The notes: generated from the sequence alone by a model not told the origin. A stretch of DNA of 64,000 bases from Acidovorax delafieldii (GCF_007993815.1 NZ_VJWE01000013.1:310001-374000), one strand, 5' to 3'; counted from the stretch's first letter, positions 36,319-45,710 are shown. Translations and numbers: made by a program.

Positions 36319-37551
36319 ATGAACCCACAAGCCCATCTGCTCTGGAAAGCACCCCGCTGGGCGCTCGCGATCCTGTTGGCTGTGCTGGGCATGCTCGGGC
36401 CTTTCTCCATCGACACCTACATCCCCGCGTTCTCAGGCATCGCCGCGGCGCTGGGAGCCACACCGGTGGAAATGCAGCAGACGCTGTCCGCCTACCTGTT
36501 CGGCTTTGCGTTCATGAGCCTGTTCCACGGCGCGCTGGCAGACAGCTTTGGGCGCAGGCCCGTGATCTTGTGGGGCATCGCCGTGTTCACGCTCGCTTCC
36601 GCAGGGTGTGCGCTGTCGCAAACGATCGGGCAACTGGTCTTTTTCCGGGCACTGCAAGGCCTGTCCACGGGAGCAGGGATCGTGGTCTCCCGCGCGGTGA
36701 TCCGCGACATGTTCCCTCCAGCACAAGCGCAGAAGGTTATGAGCCAGGTGACCATCTACTTTGGAGTGGCTCCAGCGATTGCTCCCATCATCGGAGGCTG
36801 GCTGTTTGTCCACACCGGGTGGCACAGCATTTTCTGGTTCCTGACCTTCGTGGGAGTGGCCCTTTGGACCGCCAACTTCAGGCTGCTGCCAGAGACCTTG
36901 CATGTGGAGCAGCGCCAGCCCTTTCATGTGCGCCATCTAATGCGCGGCTACGTGCAGTTGGGCACCAGTGCGCGCTTTGTGCTGCTGGCGCTGGCCAGTG
37001 GCGTGCCCTTCAATGGCATGTTCCTGTACGTTCTCTCGGCTCCAGCATTTCTTGGCGATCACCTGTCGCTGGCGCCTACGCAGTTTTTCTGGTTTTTTGT
37101 CCTGACCATCTCGGGGATCATGGGCGGTGCGTGGCTCAGTGGACGGCTGGCAGGGCGTATCCCGCCCAAGCGCCAGATCCGCCACGGATTTGTCATCATG
37201 TTTTCGGTGGCTGTGTTGAACCTGGTCGCCAATCTGCTGTTCACACCCCACGCCTGGTGGGCTCTGGCGCCCATTGCGGTCTTCTCTTTTGGCTGGGCAC
37301 TGATGGTGCCGGTGGTGACGCTGCTGGTGCTGGACCTCTACCCGGAGCGCCGAGGCATGGCCTCATCCATGCAGGCGTTTGTCGGCTCTTCGGCCAATGG
37401 CCTGGTGGCAGGCGTCATCGCTCCGCTGGTGATGCACTCTACCGTTTTGCTGGCGCTGTCATCACTCCTGATGTTGTGCCTTGGCATGCTGTCCTGGATC
37501 TGTCTGCACCATCGCTGGCCCGAGATCGGGCGTACGCCGGTCCACCTCTGA
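36319..37551 (+). CDS. MFS multidrug exporter, Bcr/CflA family
   Basis: A 410-residue, 12-helix major facilitator. It starts MNPQAHLLWKAPRWALAILL and has SIDTYIPAFSGIAAALG in helix 1, a Bcr/CflA hallmark, the motif-A loop HGALADSFGRRPVILWG, and GLSTGAGIVVSRAVIRDMF (motif C). Bcr/CflA proteins export bicyclomycin, chloramphenicol or other small molecules. The ATG at 36319 is preferred because 36274 adds a basic, non-family segment. It is separated by 172 bases from bcsG and is convergent with the GGDEF gene, 15 bases away. Confidence 0.9.
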   Translation: MNPQAHLLWKAPRWALAILLAVLGMLGPFSIDTYIPAFSGIAAALGATPVEMQQTLSAYLFGFAFMSLFHGALADSFGRRPVILWGIAVFTLASAGCALSQTIGQLVFFRALQGLSTGAGIVVSRAVIRDMFPPAQAQKVMSQVTIYFGVAPAIAPIIGGWLFVHTGWHSIFWFLTFVGVALWTANFRLLPETLHVEQRQPFHVRHLMRGYVQLGTSARFVLLALASGVPFNGMFLYVLSAPAFLGDHLSLAPTQFFWFFVLTISGIMGGAWLSGRLAGRIPPKRQIRHGFVIMFSVAVLNLVANLLFTPHAWWALAPIAVFSFGWALMVPVVTLLVLDLYPERRGMASSMQAFVGSSANGLVAGVIAPLVMHSTVLLALSSLLMLCLGMLSWICLHHRWPEIGRTPVHL

Positions 37552-37566
37552 TCAATACCCGACTGA

Positions 37567-39036
37567 TCAAGGACTGGGCTGCCGCCGGTCCACGTTTTTT
37601 TGCTGGTAATAGCGGTTCTTCTCCGCATACATCGCCTGGTCTGCGCGATGGATCGCGGCTTCTACCGCATCTCCAGACTGGCAACAGGCAATCCCCATGG
37701 CCAGGCTCAGATGCTGGCCAGGGTAGAACTGGTTGTTGAGTTCGAGCATCGACAAAATGCGCTCCTGCAAAGCCATGGCTCCTCGCTCATCCGTGCCTGG
37801 CAACAACACCGTGAACTCGTCACCACCAATGCGGGCTGCGCAGGCCGGAGCATCCACGGCCTTGGCCAAGACCTCGCCAACGCGGCGCAGCATGGAGTCC
37901 CCCGCCGCATGGCCTTGCTCATCGTTCACCACCTTGAGACCATTCAGGTCGATGGCGATGATGGACAGCGGCCAAGGGCCCTTGCGGGTCAGGCGGTTGA
38001 GCTCCTCTGCATAAAAGGCTCGGTTGCGCAATTGCGTGAGCACATCGTGCTTGCCCAGGTACTCCAGATAAGCCTCGGCCTTCTTGCGTGCCGTGATATC
38101 CACCAATGACAGGAGCACCAGGCCCCAGTCGCTCATGTGATCGGCAAGCACCGAGAACTGCATGTGGATATGCACGGCATCCCCGGACAGTGCGTAGTTA
38201 ACCACTTCGCGCTGTTGAAAGGTCTTGCCCTCCCACAGGTCCAGCAATTGCTCCGCAAAGGACTCGTGCATCTCACCGCGAAACACCCGACCAATGTTGT
38301 TCAGCAGCATTTCTTTGCTCTCTGCGCCGAACATCCGCAGGGTCTGCTGGTTCACATCGATCACCCGGATTTCGTGCATGCAGCGTGTCACGAACTCGGG
38401 ATGCACCCGGATGAATGTCTTGAAATCATCAATACCCTGCGCACGCACACCATCGAGCAGGCTCTTGACCGCACTGAAGTCCTCCACCCACAAGGACACG
38501 GGTGAATGTTCGAACAAATCGCGTGCATACCGTTCGCTGCGGCGCAGCTCGGCACCTGCACGCACAGTGGCCGTAACATCCTCCAGCGACACCAGCACAC
38601 GGCTCCAGTTGTCCTCGTAACCGGGCAGGATGCGCGCACGGATCTGCACATCCAGCCGGCGTCCGTCGAGCGCGTAGTTGACTGTCTGGTTAGAAAATTC
38701 CAGCTGACCGTCCCACAACTGTGACAGTTCATGCGCCACTGCGTCGTGCATGTCGTCCCTGAAGACCTTATCCAGATTGGCTTCCAGTACCTGCTGGCTC
38801 TCGGCGGCAAACAGATCCAGCGTGCGCTGATTCACCTTGAGCACCTTGAGGGCTGCACTGCAGGCCCGCAGGCGGGCCGGGTCCTCTGCCAGGAACTGGC
38901 GGATGTCGGTCACGCCTTCGGCGCGCCACTGCTCAAAAAGCTGCTTGAGCGCACTGTAGTCCTCCAACCAGAGCGACACTGGCGCCAACCCGAACATGTG
39001 CTCAAAGTCCGCACCCGAAGATAAAGAAGACGACAC
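37567..39036 (-). CDS. diguanylate cyclase with two PAS domains
   Basis: A 489-residue cytosolic sensor enzyme. Two tandem PAS-like repeats (about 10-150 and 165-315) are internal duplicates: each has a variant of SPVSLWVEDFSAVK and NQ-TL-F-AES. The GGDEF domain follows (about 325-480), with IGGDEFTVLLPG near residue 404, so the active site is intact. No RxxD sits five residues before GGDEF (DAPA occupies that place), so I-site feedback inhibition is unlikely. No membrane helix is seen. The start is GTG 39036 with GGAGG about 8 bases upstream. Its position near the bcs operon suggests it can supply c-di-GMP to BcsA and BcsE. Confidence 0.93.
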   Translation of the reverse strand: MSSSLSSGADFEHMFGLAPVSLWLEDYSALKQLFEQWRAEGVTDIRQFLAEDPARLRACSAALKVLKVNQRTLDLFAAESQQVLEANLDKVFRDDMHDAVAHELSQLWDGQLEFSNQTVNYALDGRRLDVQIRARILPGYEDNWSRVLVSLEDVTATVRAGAELRRSERYARDLFEHSPVSLWVEDFSAVKSLLDGVRAQGIDDFKTFIRVHPEFVTRCMHEIRVIDVNQQTLRMFGAESKEMLLNNIGRVFRGEMHESFAEQLLDLWEGKTFQQREVVNYALSGDAVHIHMQFSVLADHMSDWGLVLLSLVDITARKKAEAYLEYLGKHDVLTQLRNRAFYAEELNRLTRKGPWPLSIIAIDLNGLKVVNDEQGHAAGDSMLRRVGEVLAKAVDAPACAARIGGDEFTVLLPGTDERGAMALQERILSMLELNNQFYPGQHLSLAMGIACCQSGDAVEAAIHRADQAMYAEKNRYYQQKNVDRRQPSP

Positions 39037-39106
39037 AGCAGATTCCTCCGGCGGCCATTATTGACGAGGCGCCGTTGGCATCCGCAGCTGAAATGGCCTC
39101 CCCAAT

Positions 39107-39140
39107 GAAAAAAGGCCAGCACCTTACGGTACTGGCCTTT
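39107..39140 (-). terminator. terminator of the DEAD-box helicase gene
   Basis: The arms AAAGGCCAG and CTGGCCTTT extend inward with partial pairing. On the minus strand the hairpin is followed by TTTTTTC. It lies 33 bases after the helicase stop and before the GGDEF gene. Confidence 0.85.
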
Positions 39141-39172
39141 GCACAAAGGGCGGCGCTAGCGCCACACAACAA

Positions 39173-41053
39173 TCAGCGCGCGGGGCGTGCAGGACGCTTG
39201 CGGGCGTCGTGGGCCACAAAGGGCTTGCCACCACCACCGGCAGGCTTGGCAAATGCAGGCTTGCGAGGAGCGAAATCGCCGCGCGGTGCACCCGCATCGC
39301 CACGAGGAGCAAAGCCACCACGGCCTGTATCACCAAAACCAGGCTTGCGGCCATAACCGTCACCGTCACGACGCGGCGCAAAACCACGGTCGCCGCCACG
39401 GTCATCACGGCCAGCGAAACCGCCGCCGCCTTCACCACGGGCAGGGGCGCCACGGTTGTCACGACCAGCAAAGCCGCCGCCAAAGCCACCGCCGAATCCA
39501 CCACGATCATTGCCACCACGTGCGGGACCACCGAAGCGACCGCGCGACTGGTTATCACGGTTGTCATACGAACGGCCCGGGGCGCCACGGCCACCACCAA
39601 AATCGCCACCGCGAGGTGCCTGCGGAGCGCGCTGTGAAGGCTCCATGCCCGGAATCACTTCGGCCTTGAACTGCTGCCGGCTGTACGACTCAATGTCGTA
39701 GATCTTGCGGCGATCGCGGAACTCGGCAAACGTGATGGCCAGGCCATCGCGGCCCGCACGGCCGGTACGACCGATGCGGTGGGTGTAATCCTCAGCCTTC
39801 ATGGGCAGGCCGAAGTTGAACACGTGGGTGATGGTAGGCACGTCGATGCCCCGTGCGGCCACGTCAGTAGCCACCAGAATCTGCACCTGACCAGCGCGCA
39901 GCGCCATCAAACGGCGGTTGCGCAGGCCCTGGCTCAGGGCGCCATGCAACGCGACGGCCGAGAAGCCTTCTTGCTGCAGGTCGTTGGCCAAACCGTCGCA
40001 CTCCACCTGGGTGCTGGCAAAGACAATGGCTTGGTTGATCGTGGTGTCACGCAGCCAGTGGTCCAGCATCTTGCGCTTGTGTTGGGCATTGTCGGCCCAG
40101 TACAGAACTTGCTTGATGTTGGCGTGCTTCTCTTGCGGAGAATCGATGGTCACCTTCTGCACAGACGAACCACCGTCGTGCATCACGCGCATGGCCAGTT
40201 GCTGGATGCGGGGCGCAAATGTGGCGCTGAACATCATGGTCTGCTTGCGCTGCGCGGTCAGCTGGTTCAGTTCTGCCAGGTCATCCGAGAAGCCCAGGTC
40301 GAGCATACGGTCCGCTTCGTCAACGACCAGGAACTGCACCTTGTCGAGCTTGATTTGCATCGAGCGCTGCAGGTCCAGCAGGCGGCCAGGGGTTGCCACC
40401 ACGAGGTCAGCGTTTTGCAGTTTGGCGATCTGCAACTGGTAAGGCATGCCACCCACCACATTGGCCACACGCAGGCCACGGCAATGCTTGACCAGGTCGA
40501 TGGCATCGTGCGCGACTTGCTGCGCCAGTTCACGGGTCGGGCACAGGATCAGGGCACCAGGGGTGGCAGCCTTGAAGTTGCGCGAACTGGTAGGGTCCTT
40601 GCGTTTGGCGCGCTTGGGAGCAGGTTCGCCACGGGCAGCGGCTTCGGCCACGGCGCGTTCAAAAGCGGCGCGCTCTTCGGCTTCGGCAGCAGCTTGCTGG
40701 TTGATCAGTGTGTGCAGCACAGGCAGGAGGAAGGCGGCGGTCTTGCCGCTGCCCGTCTGGCTGGAGACCATGAGGTCGATGAACTTGGTGGAGTCGTTGC
40801 CACCGCCCATCGCCAGAGGGATCGCCTTGAGCTGCACGCTGGTGGGCTGGGTGTAACCCAGATCAGCCACGGCTTGCACGAGTTCAGGGGCCAGGCCCAG
40901 CTCGATGAAGCCATTGGGCTCAGCGGTCACAGCAGCATCGGCTTCGACGGCTGATACCACGGCGTCCAGGGGAGAAGACTGCACGGAAATGTCGGCAGCA
41001 AAGGAAGTGTCTGCAGGCGCGAATTCGCCCTGCACCAAAGAGGTGTCGGTCAT
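39173..41053 (-). CDS. DEAD-box RNA helicase with a Gly/Arg-rich tail
   Basis: A 626-residue RhlE-like helicase. Motifs are the Q motif (TQPTSVQLKAIPLAM), I (SSQTGSGKTAAF), Ia (PTRELAQQ), II (VVDEADRMLDLG), III (MFSATFAPR), V (VATDVAARGID) and VI (YTHRIGRTGRAG). A charged insertion of about 40 residues (EERAAFERAVAEAAARGE onward) sits between motifs I and Ia. Residues about 470-626 are a low-complexity tail of RGG/FGG units with repeats of GGGFAGRD, probably RNA-binding. Start 41053 is chosen because the upstream extension is not family-like. It probably acts in ribosome assembly or mRNA turnover. Confidence 0.95.
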   Translation of the reverse strand: MTDTSLVQGEFAPADTSFAADISVQSSPLDAVVSAVEADAAVTAEPNGFIELGLAPELVQAVADLGYTQPTSVQLKAIPLAMGGGNDSTKFIDLMVSSQTGSGKTAAFLLPVLHTLINQQAAAEAEERAAFERAVAEAAARGEPAPKRAKRKDPTSSRNFKAATPGALILCPTRELAQQVAHDAIDLVKHCRGLRVANVVGGMPYQLQIAKLQNADLVVATPGRLLDLQRSMQIKLDKVQFLVVDEADRMLDLGFSDDLAELNQLTAQRKQTMMFSATFAPRIQQLAMRVMHDGGSSVQKVTIDSPQEKHANIKQVLYWADNAQHKRKMLDHWLRDTTINQAIVFASTQVECDGLANDLQQEGFSAVALHGALSQGLRNRRLMALRAGQVQILVATDVAARGIDVPTITHVFNFGLPMKAEDYTHRIGRTGRAGRDGLAITFAEFRDRRKIYDIESYSRQQFKAEVIPGMEPSQRAPQAPRGGDFGGGRGAPGRSYDNRDNQSRGRFGGPARGGNDRGGFGGGFGGGFAGRDNRGAPARGEGGGGFAGRDDRGGDRGFAPRRDGDGYGRKPGFGDTGRGGFAPRGDAGAPRGDFAPRKPAFAKPAGGGGKPFVAHDARKRPARPAR

Positions 41054-41443
41054 GATTTTTCTCTCACGAAGACGGTCGCGGGCGCAGCCCACGATTGGCT
41101 TCGTCAAATGGTTAAAAAACATCAACCATCAAACGAAACCTGCGCTGGCTCAGAGAAGGCCGGAGCGGGTGGGCGTTATTCGCCAGTCCTGCACTGTCGA
41201 GTGACAGTCGGCTGGCAAGCCCGGTGTGTGAGGGGAGATGCACAATCTGCGAGGGATTCCTGCGCAGCTATCGATTATTGCACGATTAAGGGTTTGCCCG
41301 CAATACCCTCCTTTGCTTTTCGCCAGTGGCAATGCCTTCTCCGCCAGGAATCCAGTCCCGCGTCGTCGTAAAACACGCGCGCCAAAGGCGCGGATCTCAC
41401 CAGGGCTCCCACGCCCCTCACAAAAGGGATGAGAAGCAGTGGC
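41054..41443. other. 390-base intergenic region before the DEAD-box gene
   Basis: It contains the helicase leader and promoter and the 3' region of orn. I see no gene. A hairpin with arms CGCGCC and GGCGCG at 41377-41391, followed on the minus strand by TGTTTT, is a weak candidate terminator for orn. The helicase 5' leader could be long (up to about 300 bases), as in cold-inducible DEAD-box genes, but no specific element is recognisable. Confidence 0.45.
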
Positions 41444-42037
41444 TCAAGACGTTTTCACATCCACGGCCAACAGGTGCTGACGGTAATGCGCCAGCTCGTC
41501 GATGGACTCGTGGACATCGGCCAGGGCCGTGTGTTTTTGCGCTTTCTTGAAGCTGGTGTATGCCTCGGGCTTCCAGCGCTTGGCCAGCTCCTTGAGCGTG
41601 CTCACATCCACATTGCGGTAGTGAAAGAACCGCTCGAGCTTGGGCATGTAACGCACCAGAAAACGCCGGTCCTGACCGATGCTGTTGCCGCACATGGGCG
41701 CAGTGCCCTTGGGCACGTACTGGGCCAGGAAAGCAAGGATCTTCTGTTCCGCTTCCTCCTCCGTCACCGTGGACGCCTTCACTTTGTCGATCAGGCCGCT
41801 GCGGCCATGCGTGCCTTTGTTCCAGGCATCCATCTTGTTCAGCAATTCATCCGGCTGGTGAATGGCAAATACGGGGCCTTCGACGCGGGGTTCCAGGCTC
41901 GGACCGGTCACGACCACGGCGATCTCCAGCAGGCGGTCGGTGTCGGGCTCCAAGCCGGTCATCTCACAGTCCAGCCAGACCAGGTTCTGGTCGGATTTGG
42001 CAAGCGTGGCAGGGGTGGGGTTGTTGGCTTCTGACAT
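41444..42037 (-). CDS. orn: oligoribonuclease
   Basis: A 197-residue DEDDh 3'-5' exonuclease that degrades 2-5 nt RNAs, including pGpG from c-di-GMP breakdown. It has [20 protein letters not shown] (D, E), the [15 protein letters not shown] Exo II block and [18 protein letters not shown] (H, D). ATG 42037 gives [12 protein letters not shown]; another ATG three codons upstream is possible. It is divergent from the M48 protease gene (37 bases). Orn ends c-di-GMP turnover, which ties it to the GGDEF and bcs genes nearby, though orn is a general essential-type gene. Confidence 0.96.
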   Translation of the reverse strand: MSEANNPTPATLAKSDQNLVWLDCEMTGLEPDTDRLLEIAVVVTGPSLEPRVEGPVFAIHQPDELLNKMDAWNKGTHGRSGLIDKVKASTVTEEEAEQKILAFLAQYVPKGTAPMCGNSIGQDRRFLVRYMPKLERFFHYRNVDVSTLKELAKRWKPEAYTSFKKAQKHTALADVHESIDELAHYRQHLLAVDVKTS

Positions 42038-42074
42038 GGCACGCATTGTCGCCGATGGCCTAAACTCGCCGCAC

Positions 42075-43382
42075 ATGCCCACCTCTGACGACATTTCCCC
42101 CTCTTTGCTGTTCACCCTGGCCTTTGCAGCCGCGCTGCTGCTGGGCCTGGCCCTCAAGTTCTGGCTGGCGACGCGCCAGGTCCGGCATGTAGCACGCCAT
42201 CGCGCGGCGGTCCCGGTACCGTTTGCCGAGCGCATCGCCCTGGCGGCGCACCAGAAGGCGGCCGACTACACCATCACCAAGGCCCGGCTGGGCATGCTGG
42301 AGATGGCGCTGGGCGCGGCCGTGCTGCTGGGCTGGACCTTGCTGGGCGGCCTGGACGCACTGAACCAGGCGCTGCTTGGCGTGCTGGGCGGCGGCATGTG
42401 GCAACAGATGGCATTCCTGGTCGCCTTTGCAGCCATCAGCGGCCTGATCGACCTACCCCTATCGCTGTACCAGACGTTTGTTGTGGAAGAACGGTTTGGG
42501 TTCAACAAGATGACCTGGCGCCTGTGGCTGGCGGACGCCCTCAAGGGCCTGCTGGTGGGCGCCATCATCGGGCTGCCCATTGCCGCACTGATCCTCTGGC
42601 TGATGGGCGCTGCAGGCCCGCTGTGGTGGCTGTGGGCCTGGTGCTTCTGGATGGGTTTCAACCTGCTGCTGATGGTGATTTACCCCACCTTCATCGCACC
42701 GCTGTTCAACAAATTCCAGCCGCTTGAAGACGAGTCGCTCAAAGCCCGCGTGACTGCGCTGATGCAGCGTTGCGGCTTCTCGGCCAAGGGCCTGTTCGTG
42801 ATGGACGGCAGCCGCCGCAGCGCCCACGCCAATGCCTATTTCACTGGCTTTGGTGCCGCCAAGCGCGTGGTGTTCTACGACACCCTGCTGCGCCAGCTGG
42901 CACCTGGCGAGGTCGAGGCTGTGCTGGCCCATGAGCTGGGCCACTTCAAGCACCGCCACATCATCCAGCGCATCGTGATGATGTTTGCGCTCAGCCTGGC
43001 GGGCTTTGCGCTGCTGGGCTGGCTTTCCACACAGGTCTGGTTCTACACCGGGCTGGGTGTGCGGCCCAACCTCTCGCTGGACCCGGCCATGGCCGCCGCA
43101 CCCAATGATGCGCTGGCACTGCTGCTTTTCATGCTGGTCGTTCCGGTATTTACCTTCTTCATCTCGCCGCTGTTTTCGCAACAATCGCGTCGCCATGAGT
43201 TCCAGGCGGACGCATATGCCGCGGCCCAGGCCAGCGGCGCCGACCTGTCGTCGGCCTTGCTCAAGCTGTACGAAGACAACGCCTCCACGCTCACTCCAGA
43301 CCCGGTCTACGTGAAGTTTTACTACTCGCATCCACCCGCCACAGAACGGCTGGCGCGCATGCAAACCCCTGCTCACCCATGA
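42075..43382 (+). CDS. M48 (Ste24-type) membrane zinc protease
   Basis: A 435-residue polytopic metalloprotease similar to CAAX prenyl protease 1. About seven hydrophobic segments surround the zinc motif [10 protein letters not shown] (H286, H290), with the third ligand E375 in [11 protein letters not shown]. An N-terminal [20 protein letters not shown] block is the Ste24 signature. In bacteria these act in envelope protein quality control. ATG 42075 is used because the earlier frame lies within antisense orn. It overlaps phhB by ATGA, suggesting a short operon with phhB and rsgA. Confidence 0.93.
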   Translation: MPTSDDISPSLLFTLAFAAALLLGLALKFWLATRQVRHVARHRAAVPVPFAERIALAAHQKAADYTITKARLGMLEMALGAAVLLGWTLLGGLDALNQALLGVLGGGMWQQMAFLVAFAAISGLIDLPLSLYQTFVVEERFGFNKMTWRLWLADALKGLLVGAIIGLPIAALILWLMGAAGPLWWLWAWCFWMGFNLLLMVIYPTFIAPLFNKFQPLEDESLKARVTALMQRCGFSAKGLFVMDGSRRSAHANAYFTGFGAAKRVVFYDTLLRQLAPGEVEAVLAHELGHFKHRHIIQRIVMMFALSLAGFALLGWLSTQVWFYTGLGVRPNLSLDPAMAAAPNDALALLLFMLVVPVFTFFISPLFSQQSRRHEFQADAYAAAQASGADLSSALLKLYEDNASTLTPDPVYVKFYYSHPPATERLARMQTPAHP

Positions 43383-43717
43383 CTACCATGTTGAAGAAAA
43401 AAGACTGGTCCACGCTGACCCGACGCGCCCTGACAGCTACAGAAATAGTAGCAAACCTAGCCAAACTGGAGGGCTGGAGCCTCAGTGGCGACGGCGCCAA
43501 CGTCGCCATCGAGAAGACCTACCACTTCGCCAACTACTACGAGACGATCTCGTTCGTGAACGCATTGGCGTTCATCGCCAATGCGCAAGACCACCACCCC
43601 GATCTGTCTGTGCACTACAACCGCTGCGTGGTGCGACTGAACACGCACGACGTGCATGGCATCTCCAGCACCGACTTCGAGTGCGCCACCCAGTTCGACG
43701 CACTGGTCGCACGGTGA
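43379..43717 (+). CDS. phhB: pterin-4a-carbinolamine dehydratase
   Basis: A 112-residue protein that dehydrates 4a-hydroxytetrahydrobiopterin, recycling the cofactor of phenylalanine hydroxylase. The family motif is NAQDHHPDLSVHYNRCVVRL with the catalytic His pair. The N-terminal helix (residues about 18-27, TATEIVANLA) is encoded by an AT-rich block with rare ATA and GTA codons that resembles the right half of the dispersed repeat. ATG 43379 overlaps the protease stop; ATG 43388 is an alternative. No phhA is adjacent. Confidence 0.92.
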   Translation: MTTMLKKKDWSTLTRRALTATEIVANLAKLEGWSLSGDGANVAIEKTYHFANYYETISFVNALAFIANAQDHHPDLSVHYNRCVVRLNTHDVHGISSTDFECATQFDALVAR

Positions 43718-43729
43718 GGCAGGCCCACC

Positions 43730-44674
43730 ATGGCTGAACGCAGCGCCCTCATGGAAGGTACCGTGGTGGCCAGCCATGGGCGCCATTGCATGGTCGAGAC
43801 CCCGGATGGGGAGCGCCGCATCTGCCACCCCCGCGGTAAAAAAAGCCAGGCCGTCGTTGGCGACCATGTGCTATGGCAGGCACCGCCGCCCGGGCAAGGC
43901 GAAGAAGGCACCATCGAAAAGGTCAAGGAACGGCGCAACCTGTTCTACCGACAGGACGAGATTCGCACCAAATCTTTCGCCGCCAACCTCGATCAGGTAC
44001 TCATCCTGATTGCGGCGGAACCGGTGTTCTCCGAAAGCCAGCTATCGCGGGCACTGATTGCTGCAGAGGCGGAGGGCATCAAACCCATCATTGCACTCAA
44101 CAAGAGTGATCTGGTCGAACCCTTCGCCCGCGCATGGGAGCGACTGCTGCCGTACCGGCACATGGGCGCCGGCAAACACTATGGCGTGCTGCCGCTATCT
44201 CTGGCGCTGTCCAGCGATGTGGACCGTGCCCTGCTCATGGAACACTTGCAGGGCAAGACCACGCTGGTGCTGGGCCCGTCGGGGTCCGGCAAGAGCACGC
44301 TGATCAACCTGCTGGTGCCGGGCGCCTCGGTGCTGACCGGAGAAATCTCGCAGGCCCTGAATTCAGGCAAACACACCACAACCAGCACCCACTGGTACTG
44401 GATGGATGCGGCGCGCACCACGGCACTGATCGACTCGCCAGGGTTCCAGGAATTCGGGCTGCACCATATCGCCCCCATGCAGCTGGCGGCCTGTATGCCC
44501 GACATCGCCGAGCATGCAACGGCCTGCAAGTTCTACAACTGCACCCACCTGCATGAGCCGGGGTGCGGTGTGCTGGATGCAGTCAAAAAGGGCCAAGGCG
44601 CTGGAGGAATAAGCCCTTCTCGCTACAAAATATATAGCGATTTATTTGAAGAGCTGAGTCACACCCGGTATTGA
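43730..44674 (+). CDS. rsgA: ribosome small-subunit biogenesis GTPase RsgA
   Basis: A 314-residue circularly permuted GTPase that checks late 30S assembly. An OB domain (about 5-85) is followed by G4 (ALNKSDLVEP) and then G1 (LGPSGSGKSTLINLL), confirming the permutation. G3 is DSPGFQEFG, and the zinc knuckle is ACKFYNCTHLHEPGC. The last 25 residues (GISPSRYKIYSDLFEE) are family-like, but their DNA is AT-rich and resembles the dispersed repeat arm. It is 12 bases after phhB and convergent with the CobD-like gene. Confidence 0.95.
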   Translation: MAERSALMEGTVVASHGRHCMVETPDGERRICHPRGKKSQAVVGDHVLWQAPPPGQGEEGTIEKVKERRNLFYRQDEIRTKSFAANLDQVLILIAAEPVFSESQLSRALIAAEAEGIKPIIALNKSDLVEPFARAWERLLPYRHMGAGKHYGVLPLSLALSSDVDRALLMEHLQGKTTLVLGPSGSGKSTLINLLVPGASVLTGEISQALNSGKHTTTSTHWYWMDAARTTALIDSPGFQEFGLHHIAPMQLAACMPDIAEHATACKFYNCTHLHEPGCGVLDAVKKGQGAGGISPSRYKIYSDLFEELSHTRY

Positions 44675-44723
44675 CCGGCGTATGCCAGCGGCGCCACGCG
44701 AGATGGCGCGACAGGTGAACGGG

Positions 44724-45710
44724 CTAGCCGAGCAACCGGGCCAGCGTCAACAGCGCCAGCAGCAGCATCCAGACCACCACCGAGCGCCACACCAGGCCCA
44801 CCACGCTACGAAGGTGGCCTACTTCAGGCTCGCGGCCGGGGGTGGAGTCGCTGTCACCCATGTCGGCATCAATCTCCAGACCCTGTGGCGCATGCAGCTC
44901 GGTGCGCGCCTTCAACGCCTCACCGCCCAGGCGCACATTAATGGCCCCTGCAGTGGCGGCAAGAACCACACCATCGTTGTCGTTGGGAAACCGCTGCGCA
45001 TGAAAACGCCAGCCTTCAATCGCTTCTTCAAAACTGCCGACAACCGCAAAGCTCAGAGCCGTGAGCCGCGCAGGCAACCAGTCGATGGCAGTCCAGGCCT
45101 GGGCGGACGCCTGCTGCAAGGACTCGCTGGCGGGCAATGCGCCCGTGCGCTGCTTGTAATGCCAGTAGCGAGAGACAAATTCAGCCAGGCGATACAACAC
45201 CGCCCCCGTCGGCCCCAGACCCAGCGCAGCCAGCACCGAGAACCACGCCAACACCCCAAATACATGCCGGTGCGCAGCCAGCACCGAATACTCGATCACA
45301 TGGCGCACGATCTCGCTGCGCGGCAGCGCGCCCACATCCACCTGTTGCCAGTGCGCGAGGCGCTCGCGCGCCGCGTCTTCGTCACCCTCTTCCAGCGCAT
45401 CGCGGATGCCGGTGAAGTGGTGGCTGAACTGCCGAAAACCCAGCGTGACATATAGCACCGCCACGCTCCAGAGCACCGCAAACGGCCAGCCGAGACCCCA
45501 CAGCAGCAGCCAGTGGATGCCCAGTGTGACCAGGGCGGGAACGAGCACCGCGAGGCTCCACGCCACCCACCCGTGGTGCGATTTGCCCGCGTCGAAATTG
45601 CGGCTCACGGACAAGGCCCATGCACGCAGCCCCGCGTGGATGGGATTGCTGCGAGCCAGAGGGCGTGCCTGCTCGATCAGCAGAGCGAACAGGATGGCAA
45701 AGAAACTCAT
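44724..45710 (-). CDS. CobD/CbiB-like (AmpE-like) membrane protein
   Basis: A 328-residue membrane protein, starting MSFFAILFALLIEQARPL and having four or five helices (about 1-20, 50-90, 130-165, 280-300). A conserved charged loop DALEEGDEDAARERLAHW and the block RSEIVRHVIEYSVLAAHRHVFG are typical of the CobD/CbiB and AmpE fold. No cobalamin genes are nearby, so a cobinamide-synthase role is unproven. ATG 45710 removes a 51-codon upstream extension that lacks family features. It lies downstream of the NUDIX gene on the same strand. Confidence 0.8.
   Translation of the reverse strand: MSFFAILFALLIEQARPLARSNPIHAGLRAWALSVSRNFDAGKSHHGWVAWSLAVLVPALVTLGIHWLLLWGLGWPFAVLWSVAVLYVTLGFRQFSHHFTGIRDALEEGDEDAARERLAHWQQVDVGALPRSEIVRHVIEYSVLAAHRHVFGVLAWFSVLAALGLGPTGAVLYRLAEFVSRYWHYKQRTGALPASESLQQASAQAWTAIDWLPARLTALSFAVVGSFEEAIEGWRFHAQRFPNDNDGVVLAATAGAINVRLGGEALKARTELHAPQGLEIDADMGDSDSTPGREPEVGHLRSVVGLVWRSVVVWMLLLALLTLARLLG

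Noticed and set aside
39173-39660. repeats in the helicase 3' end as a DNA repeat array
   Set aside because: The repetition follows the Gly/Arg-rich codons of the protein tail and is not an independent element.
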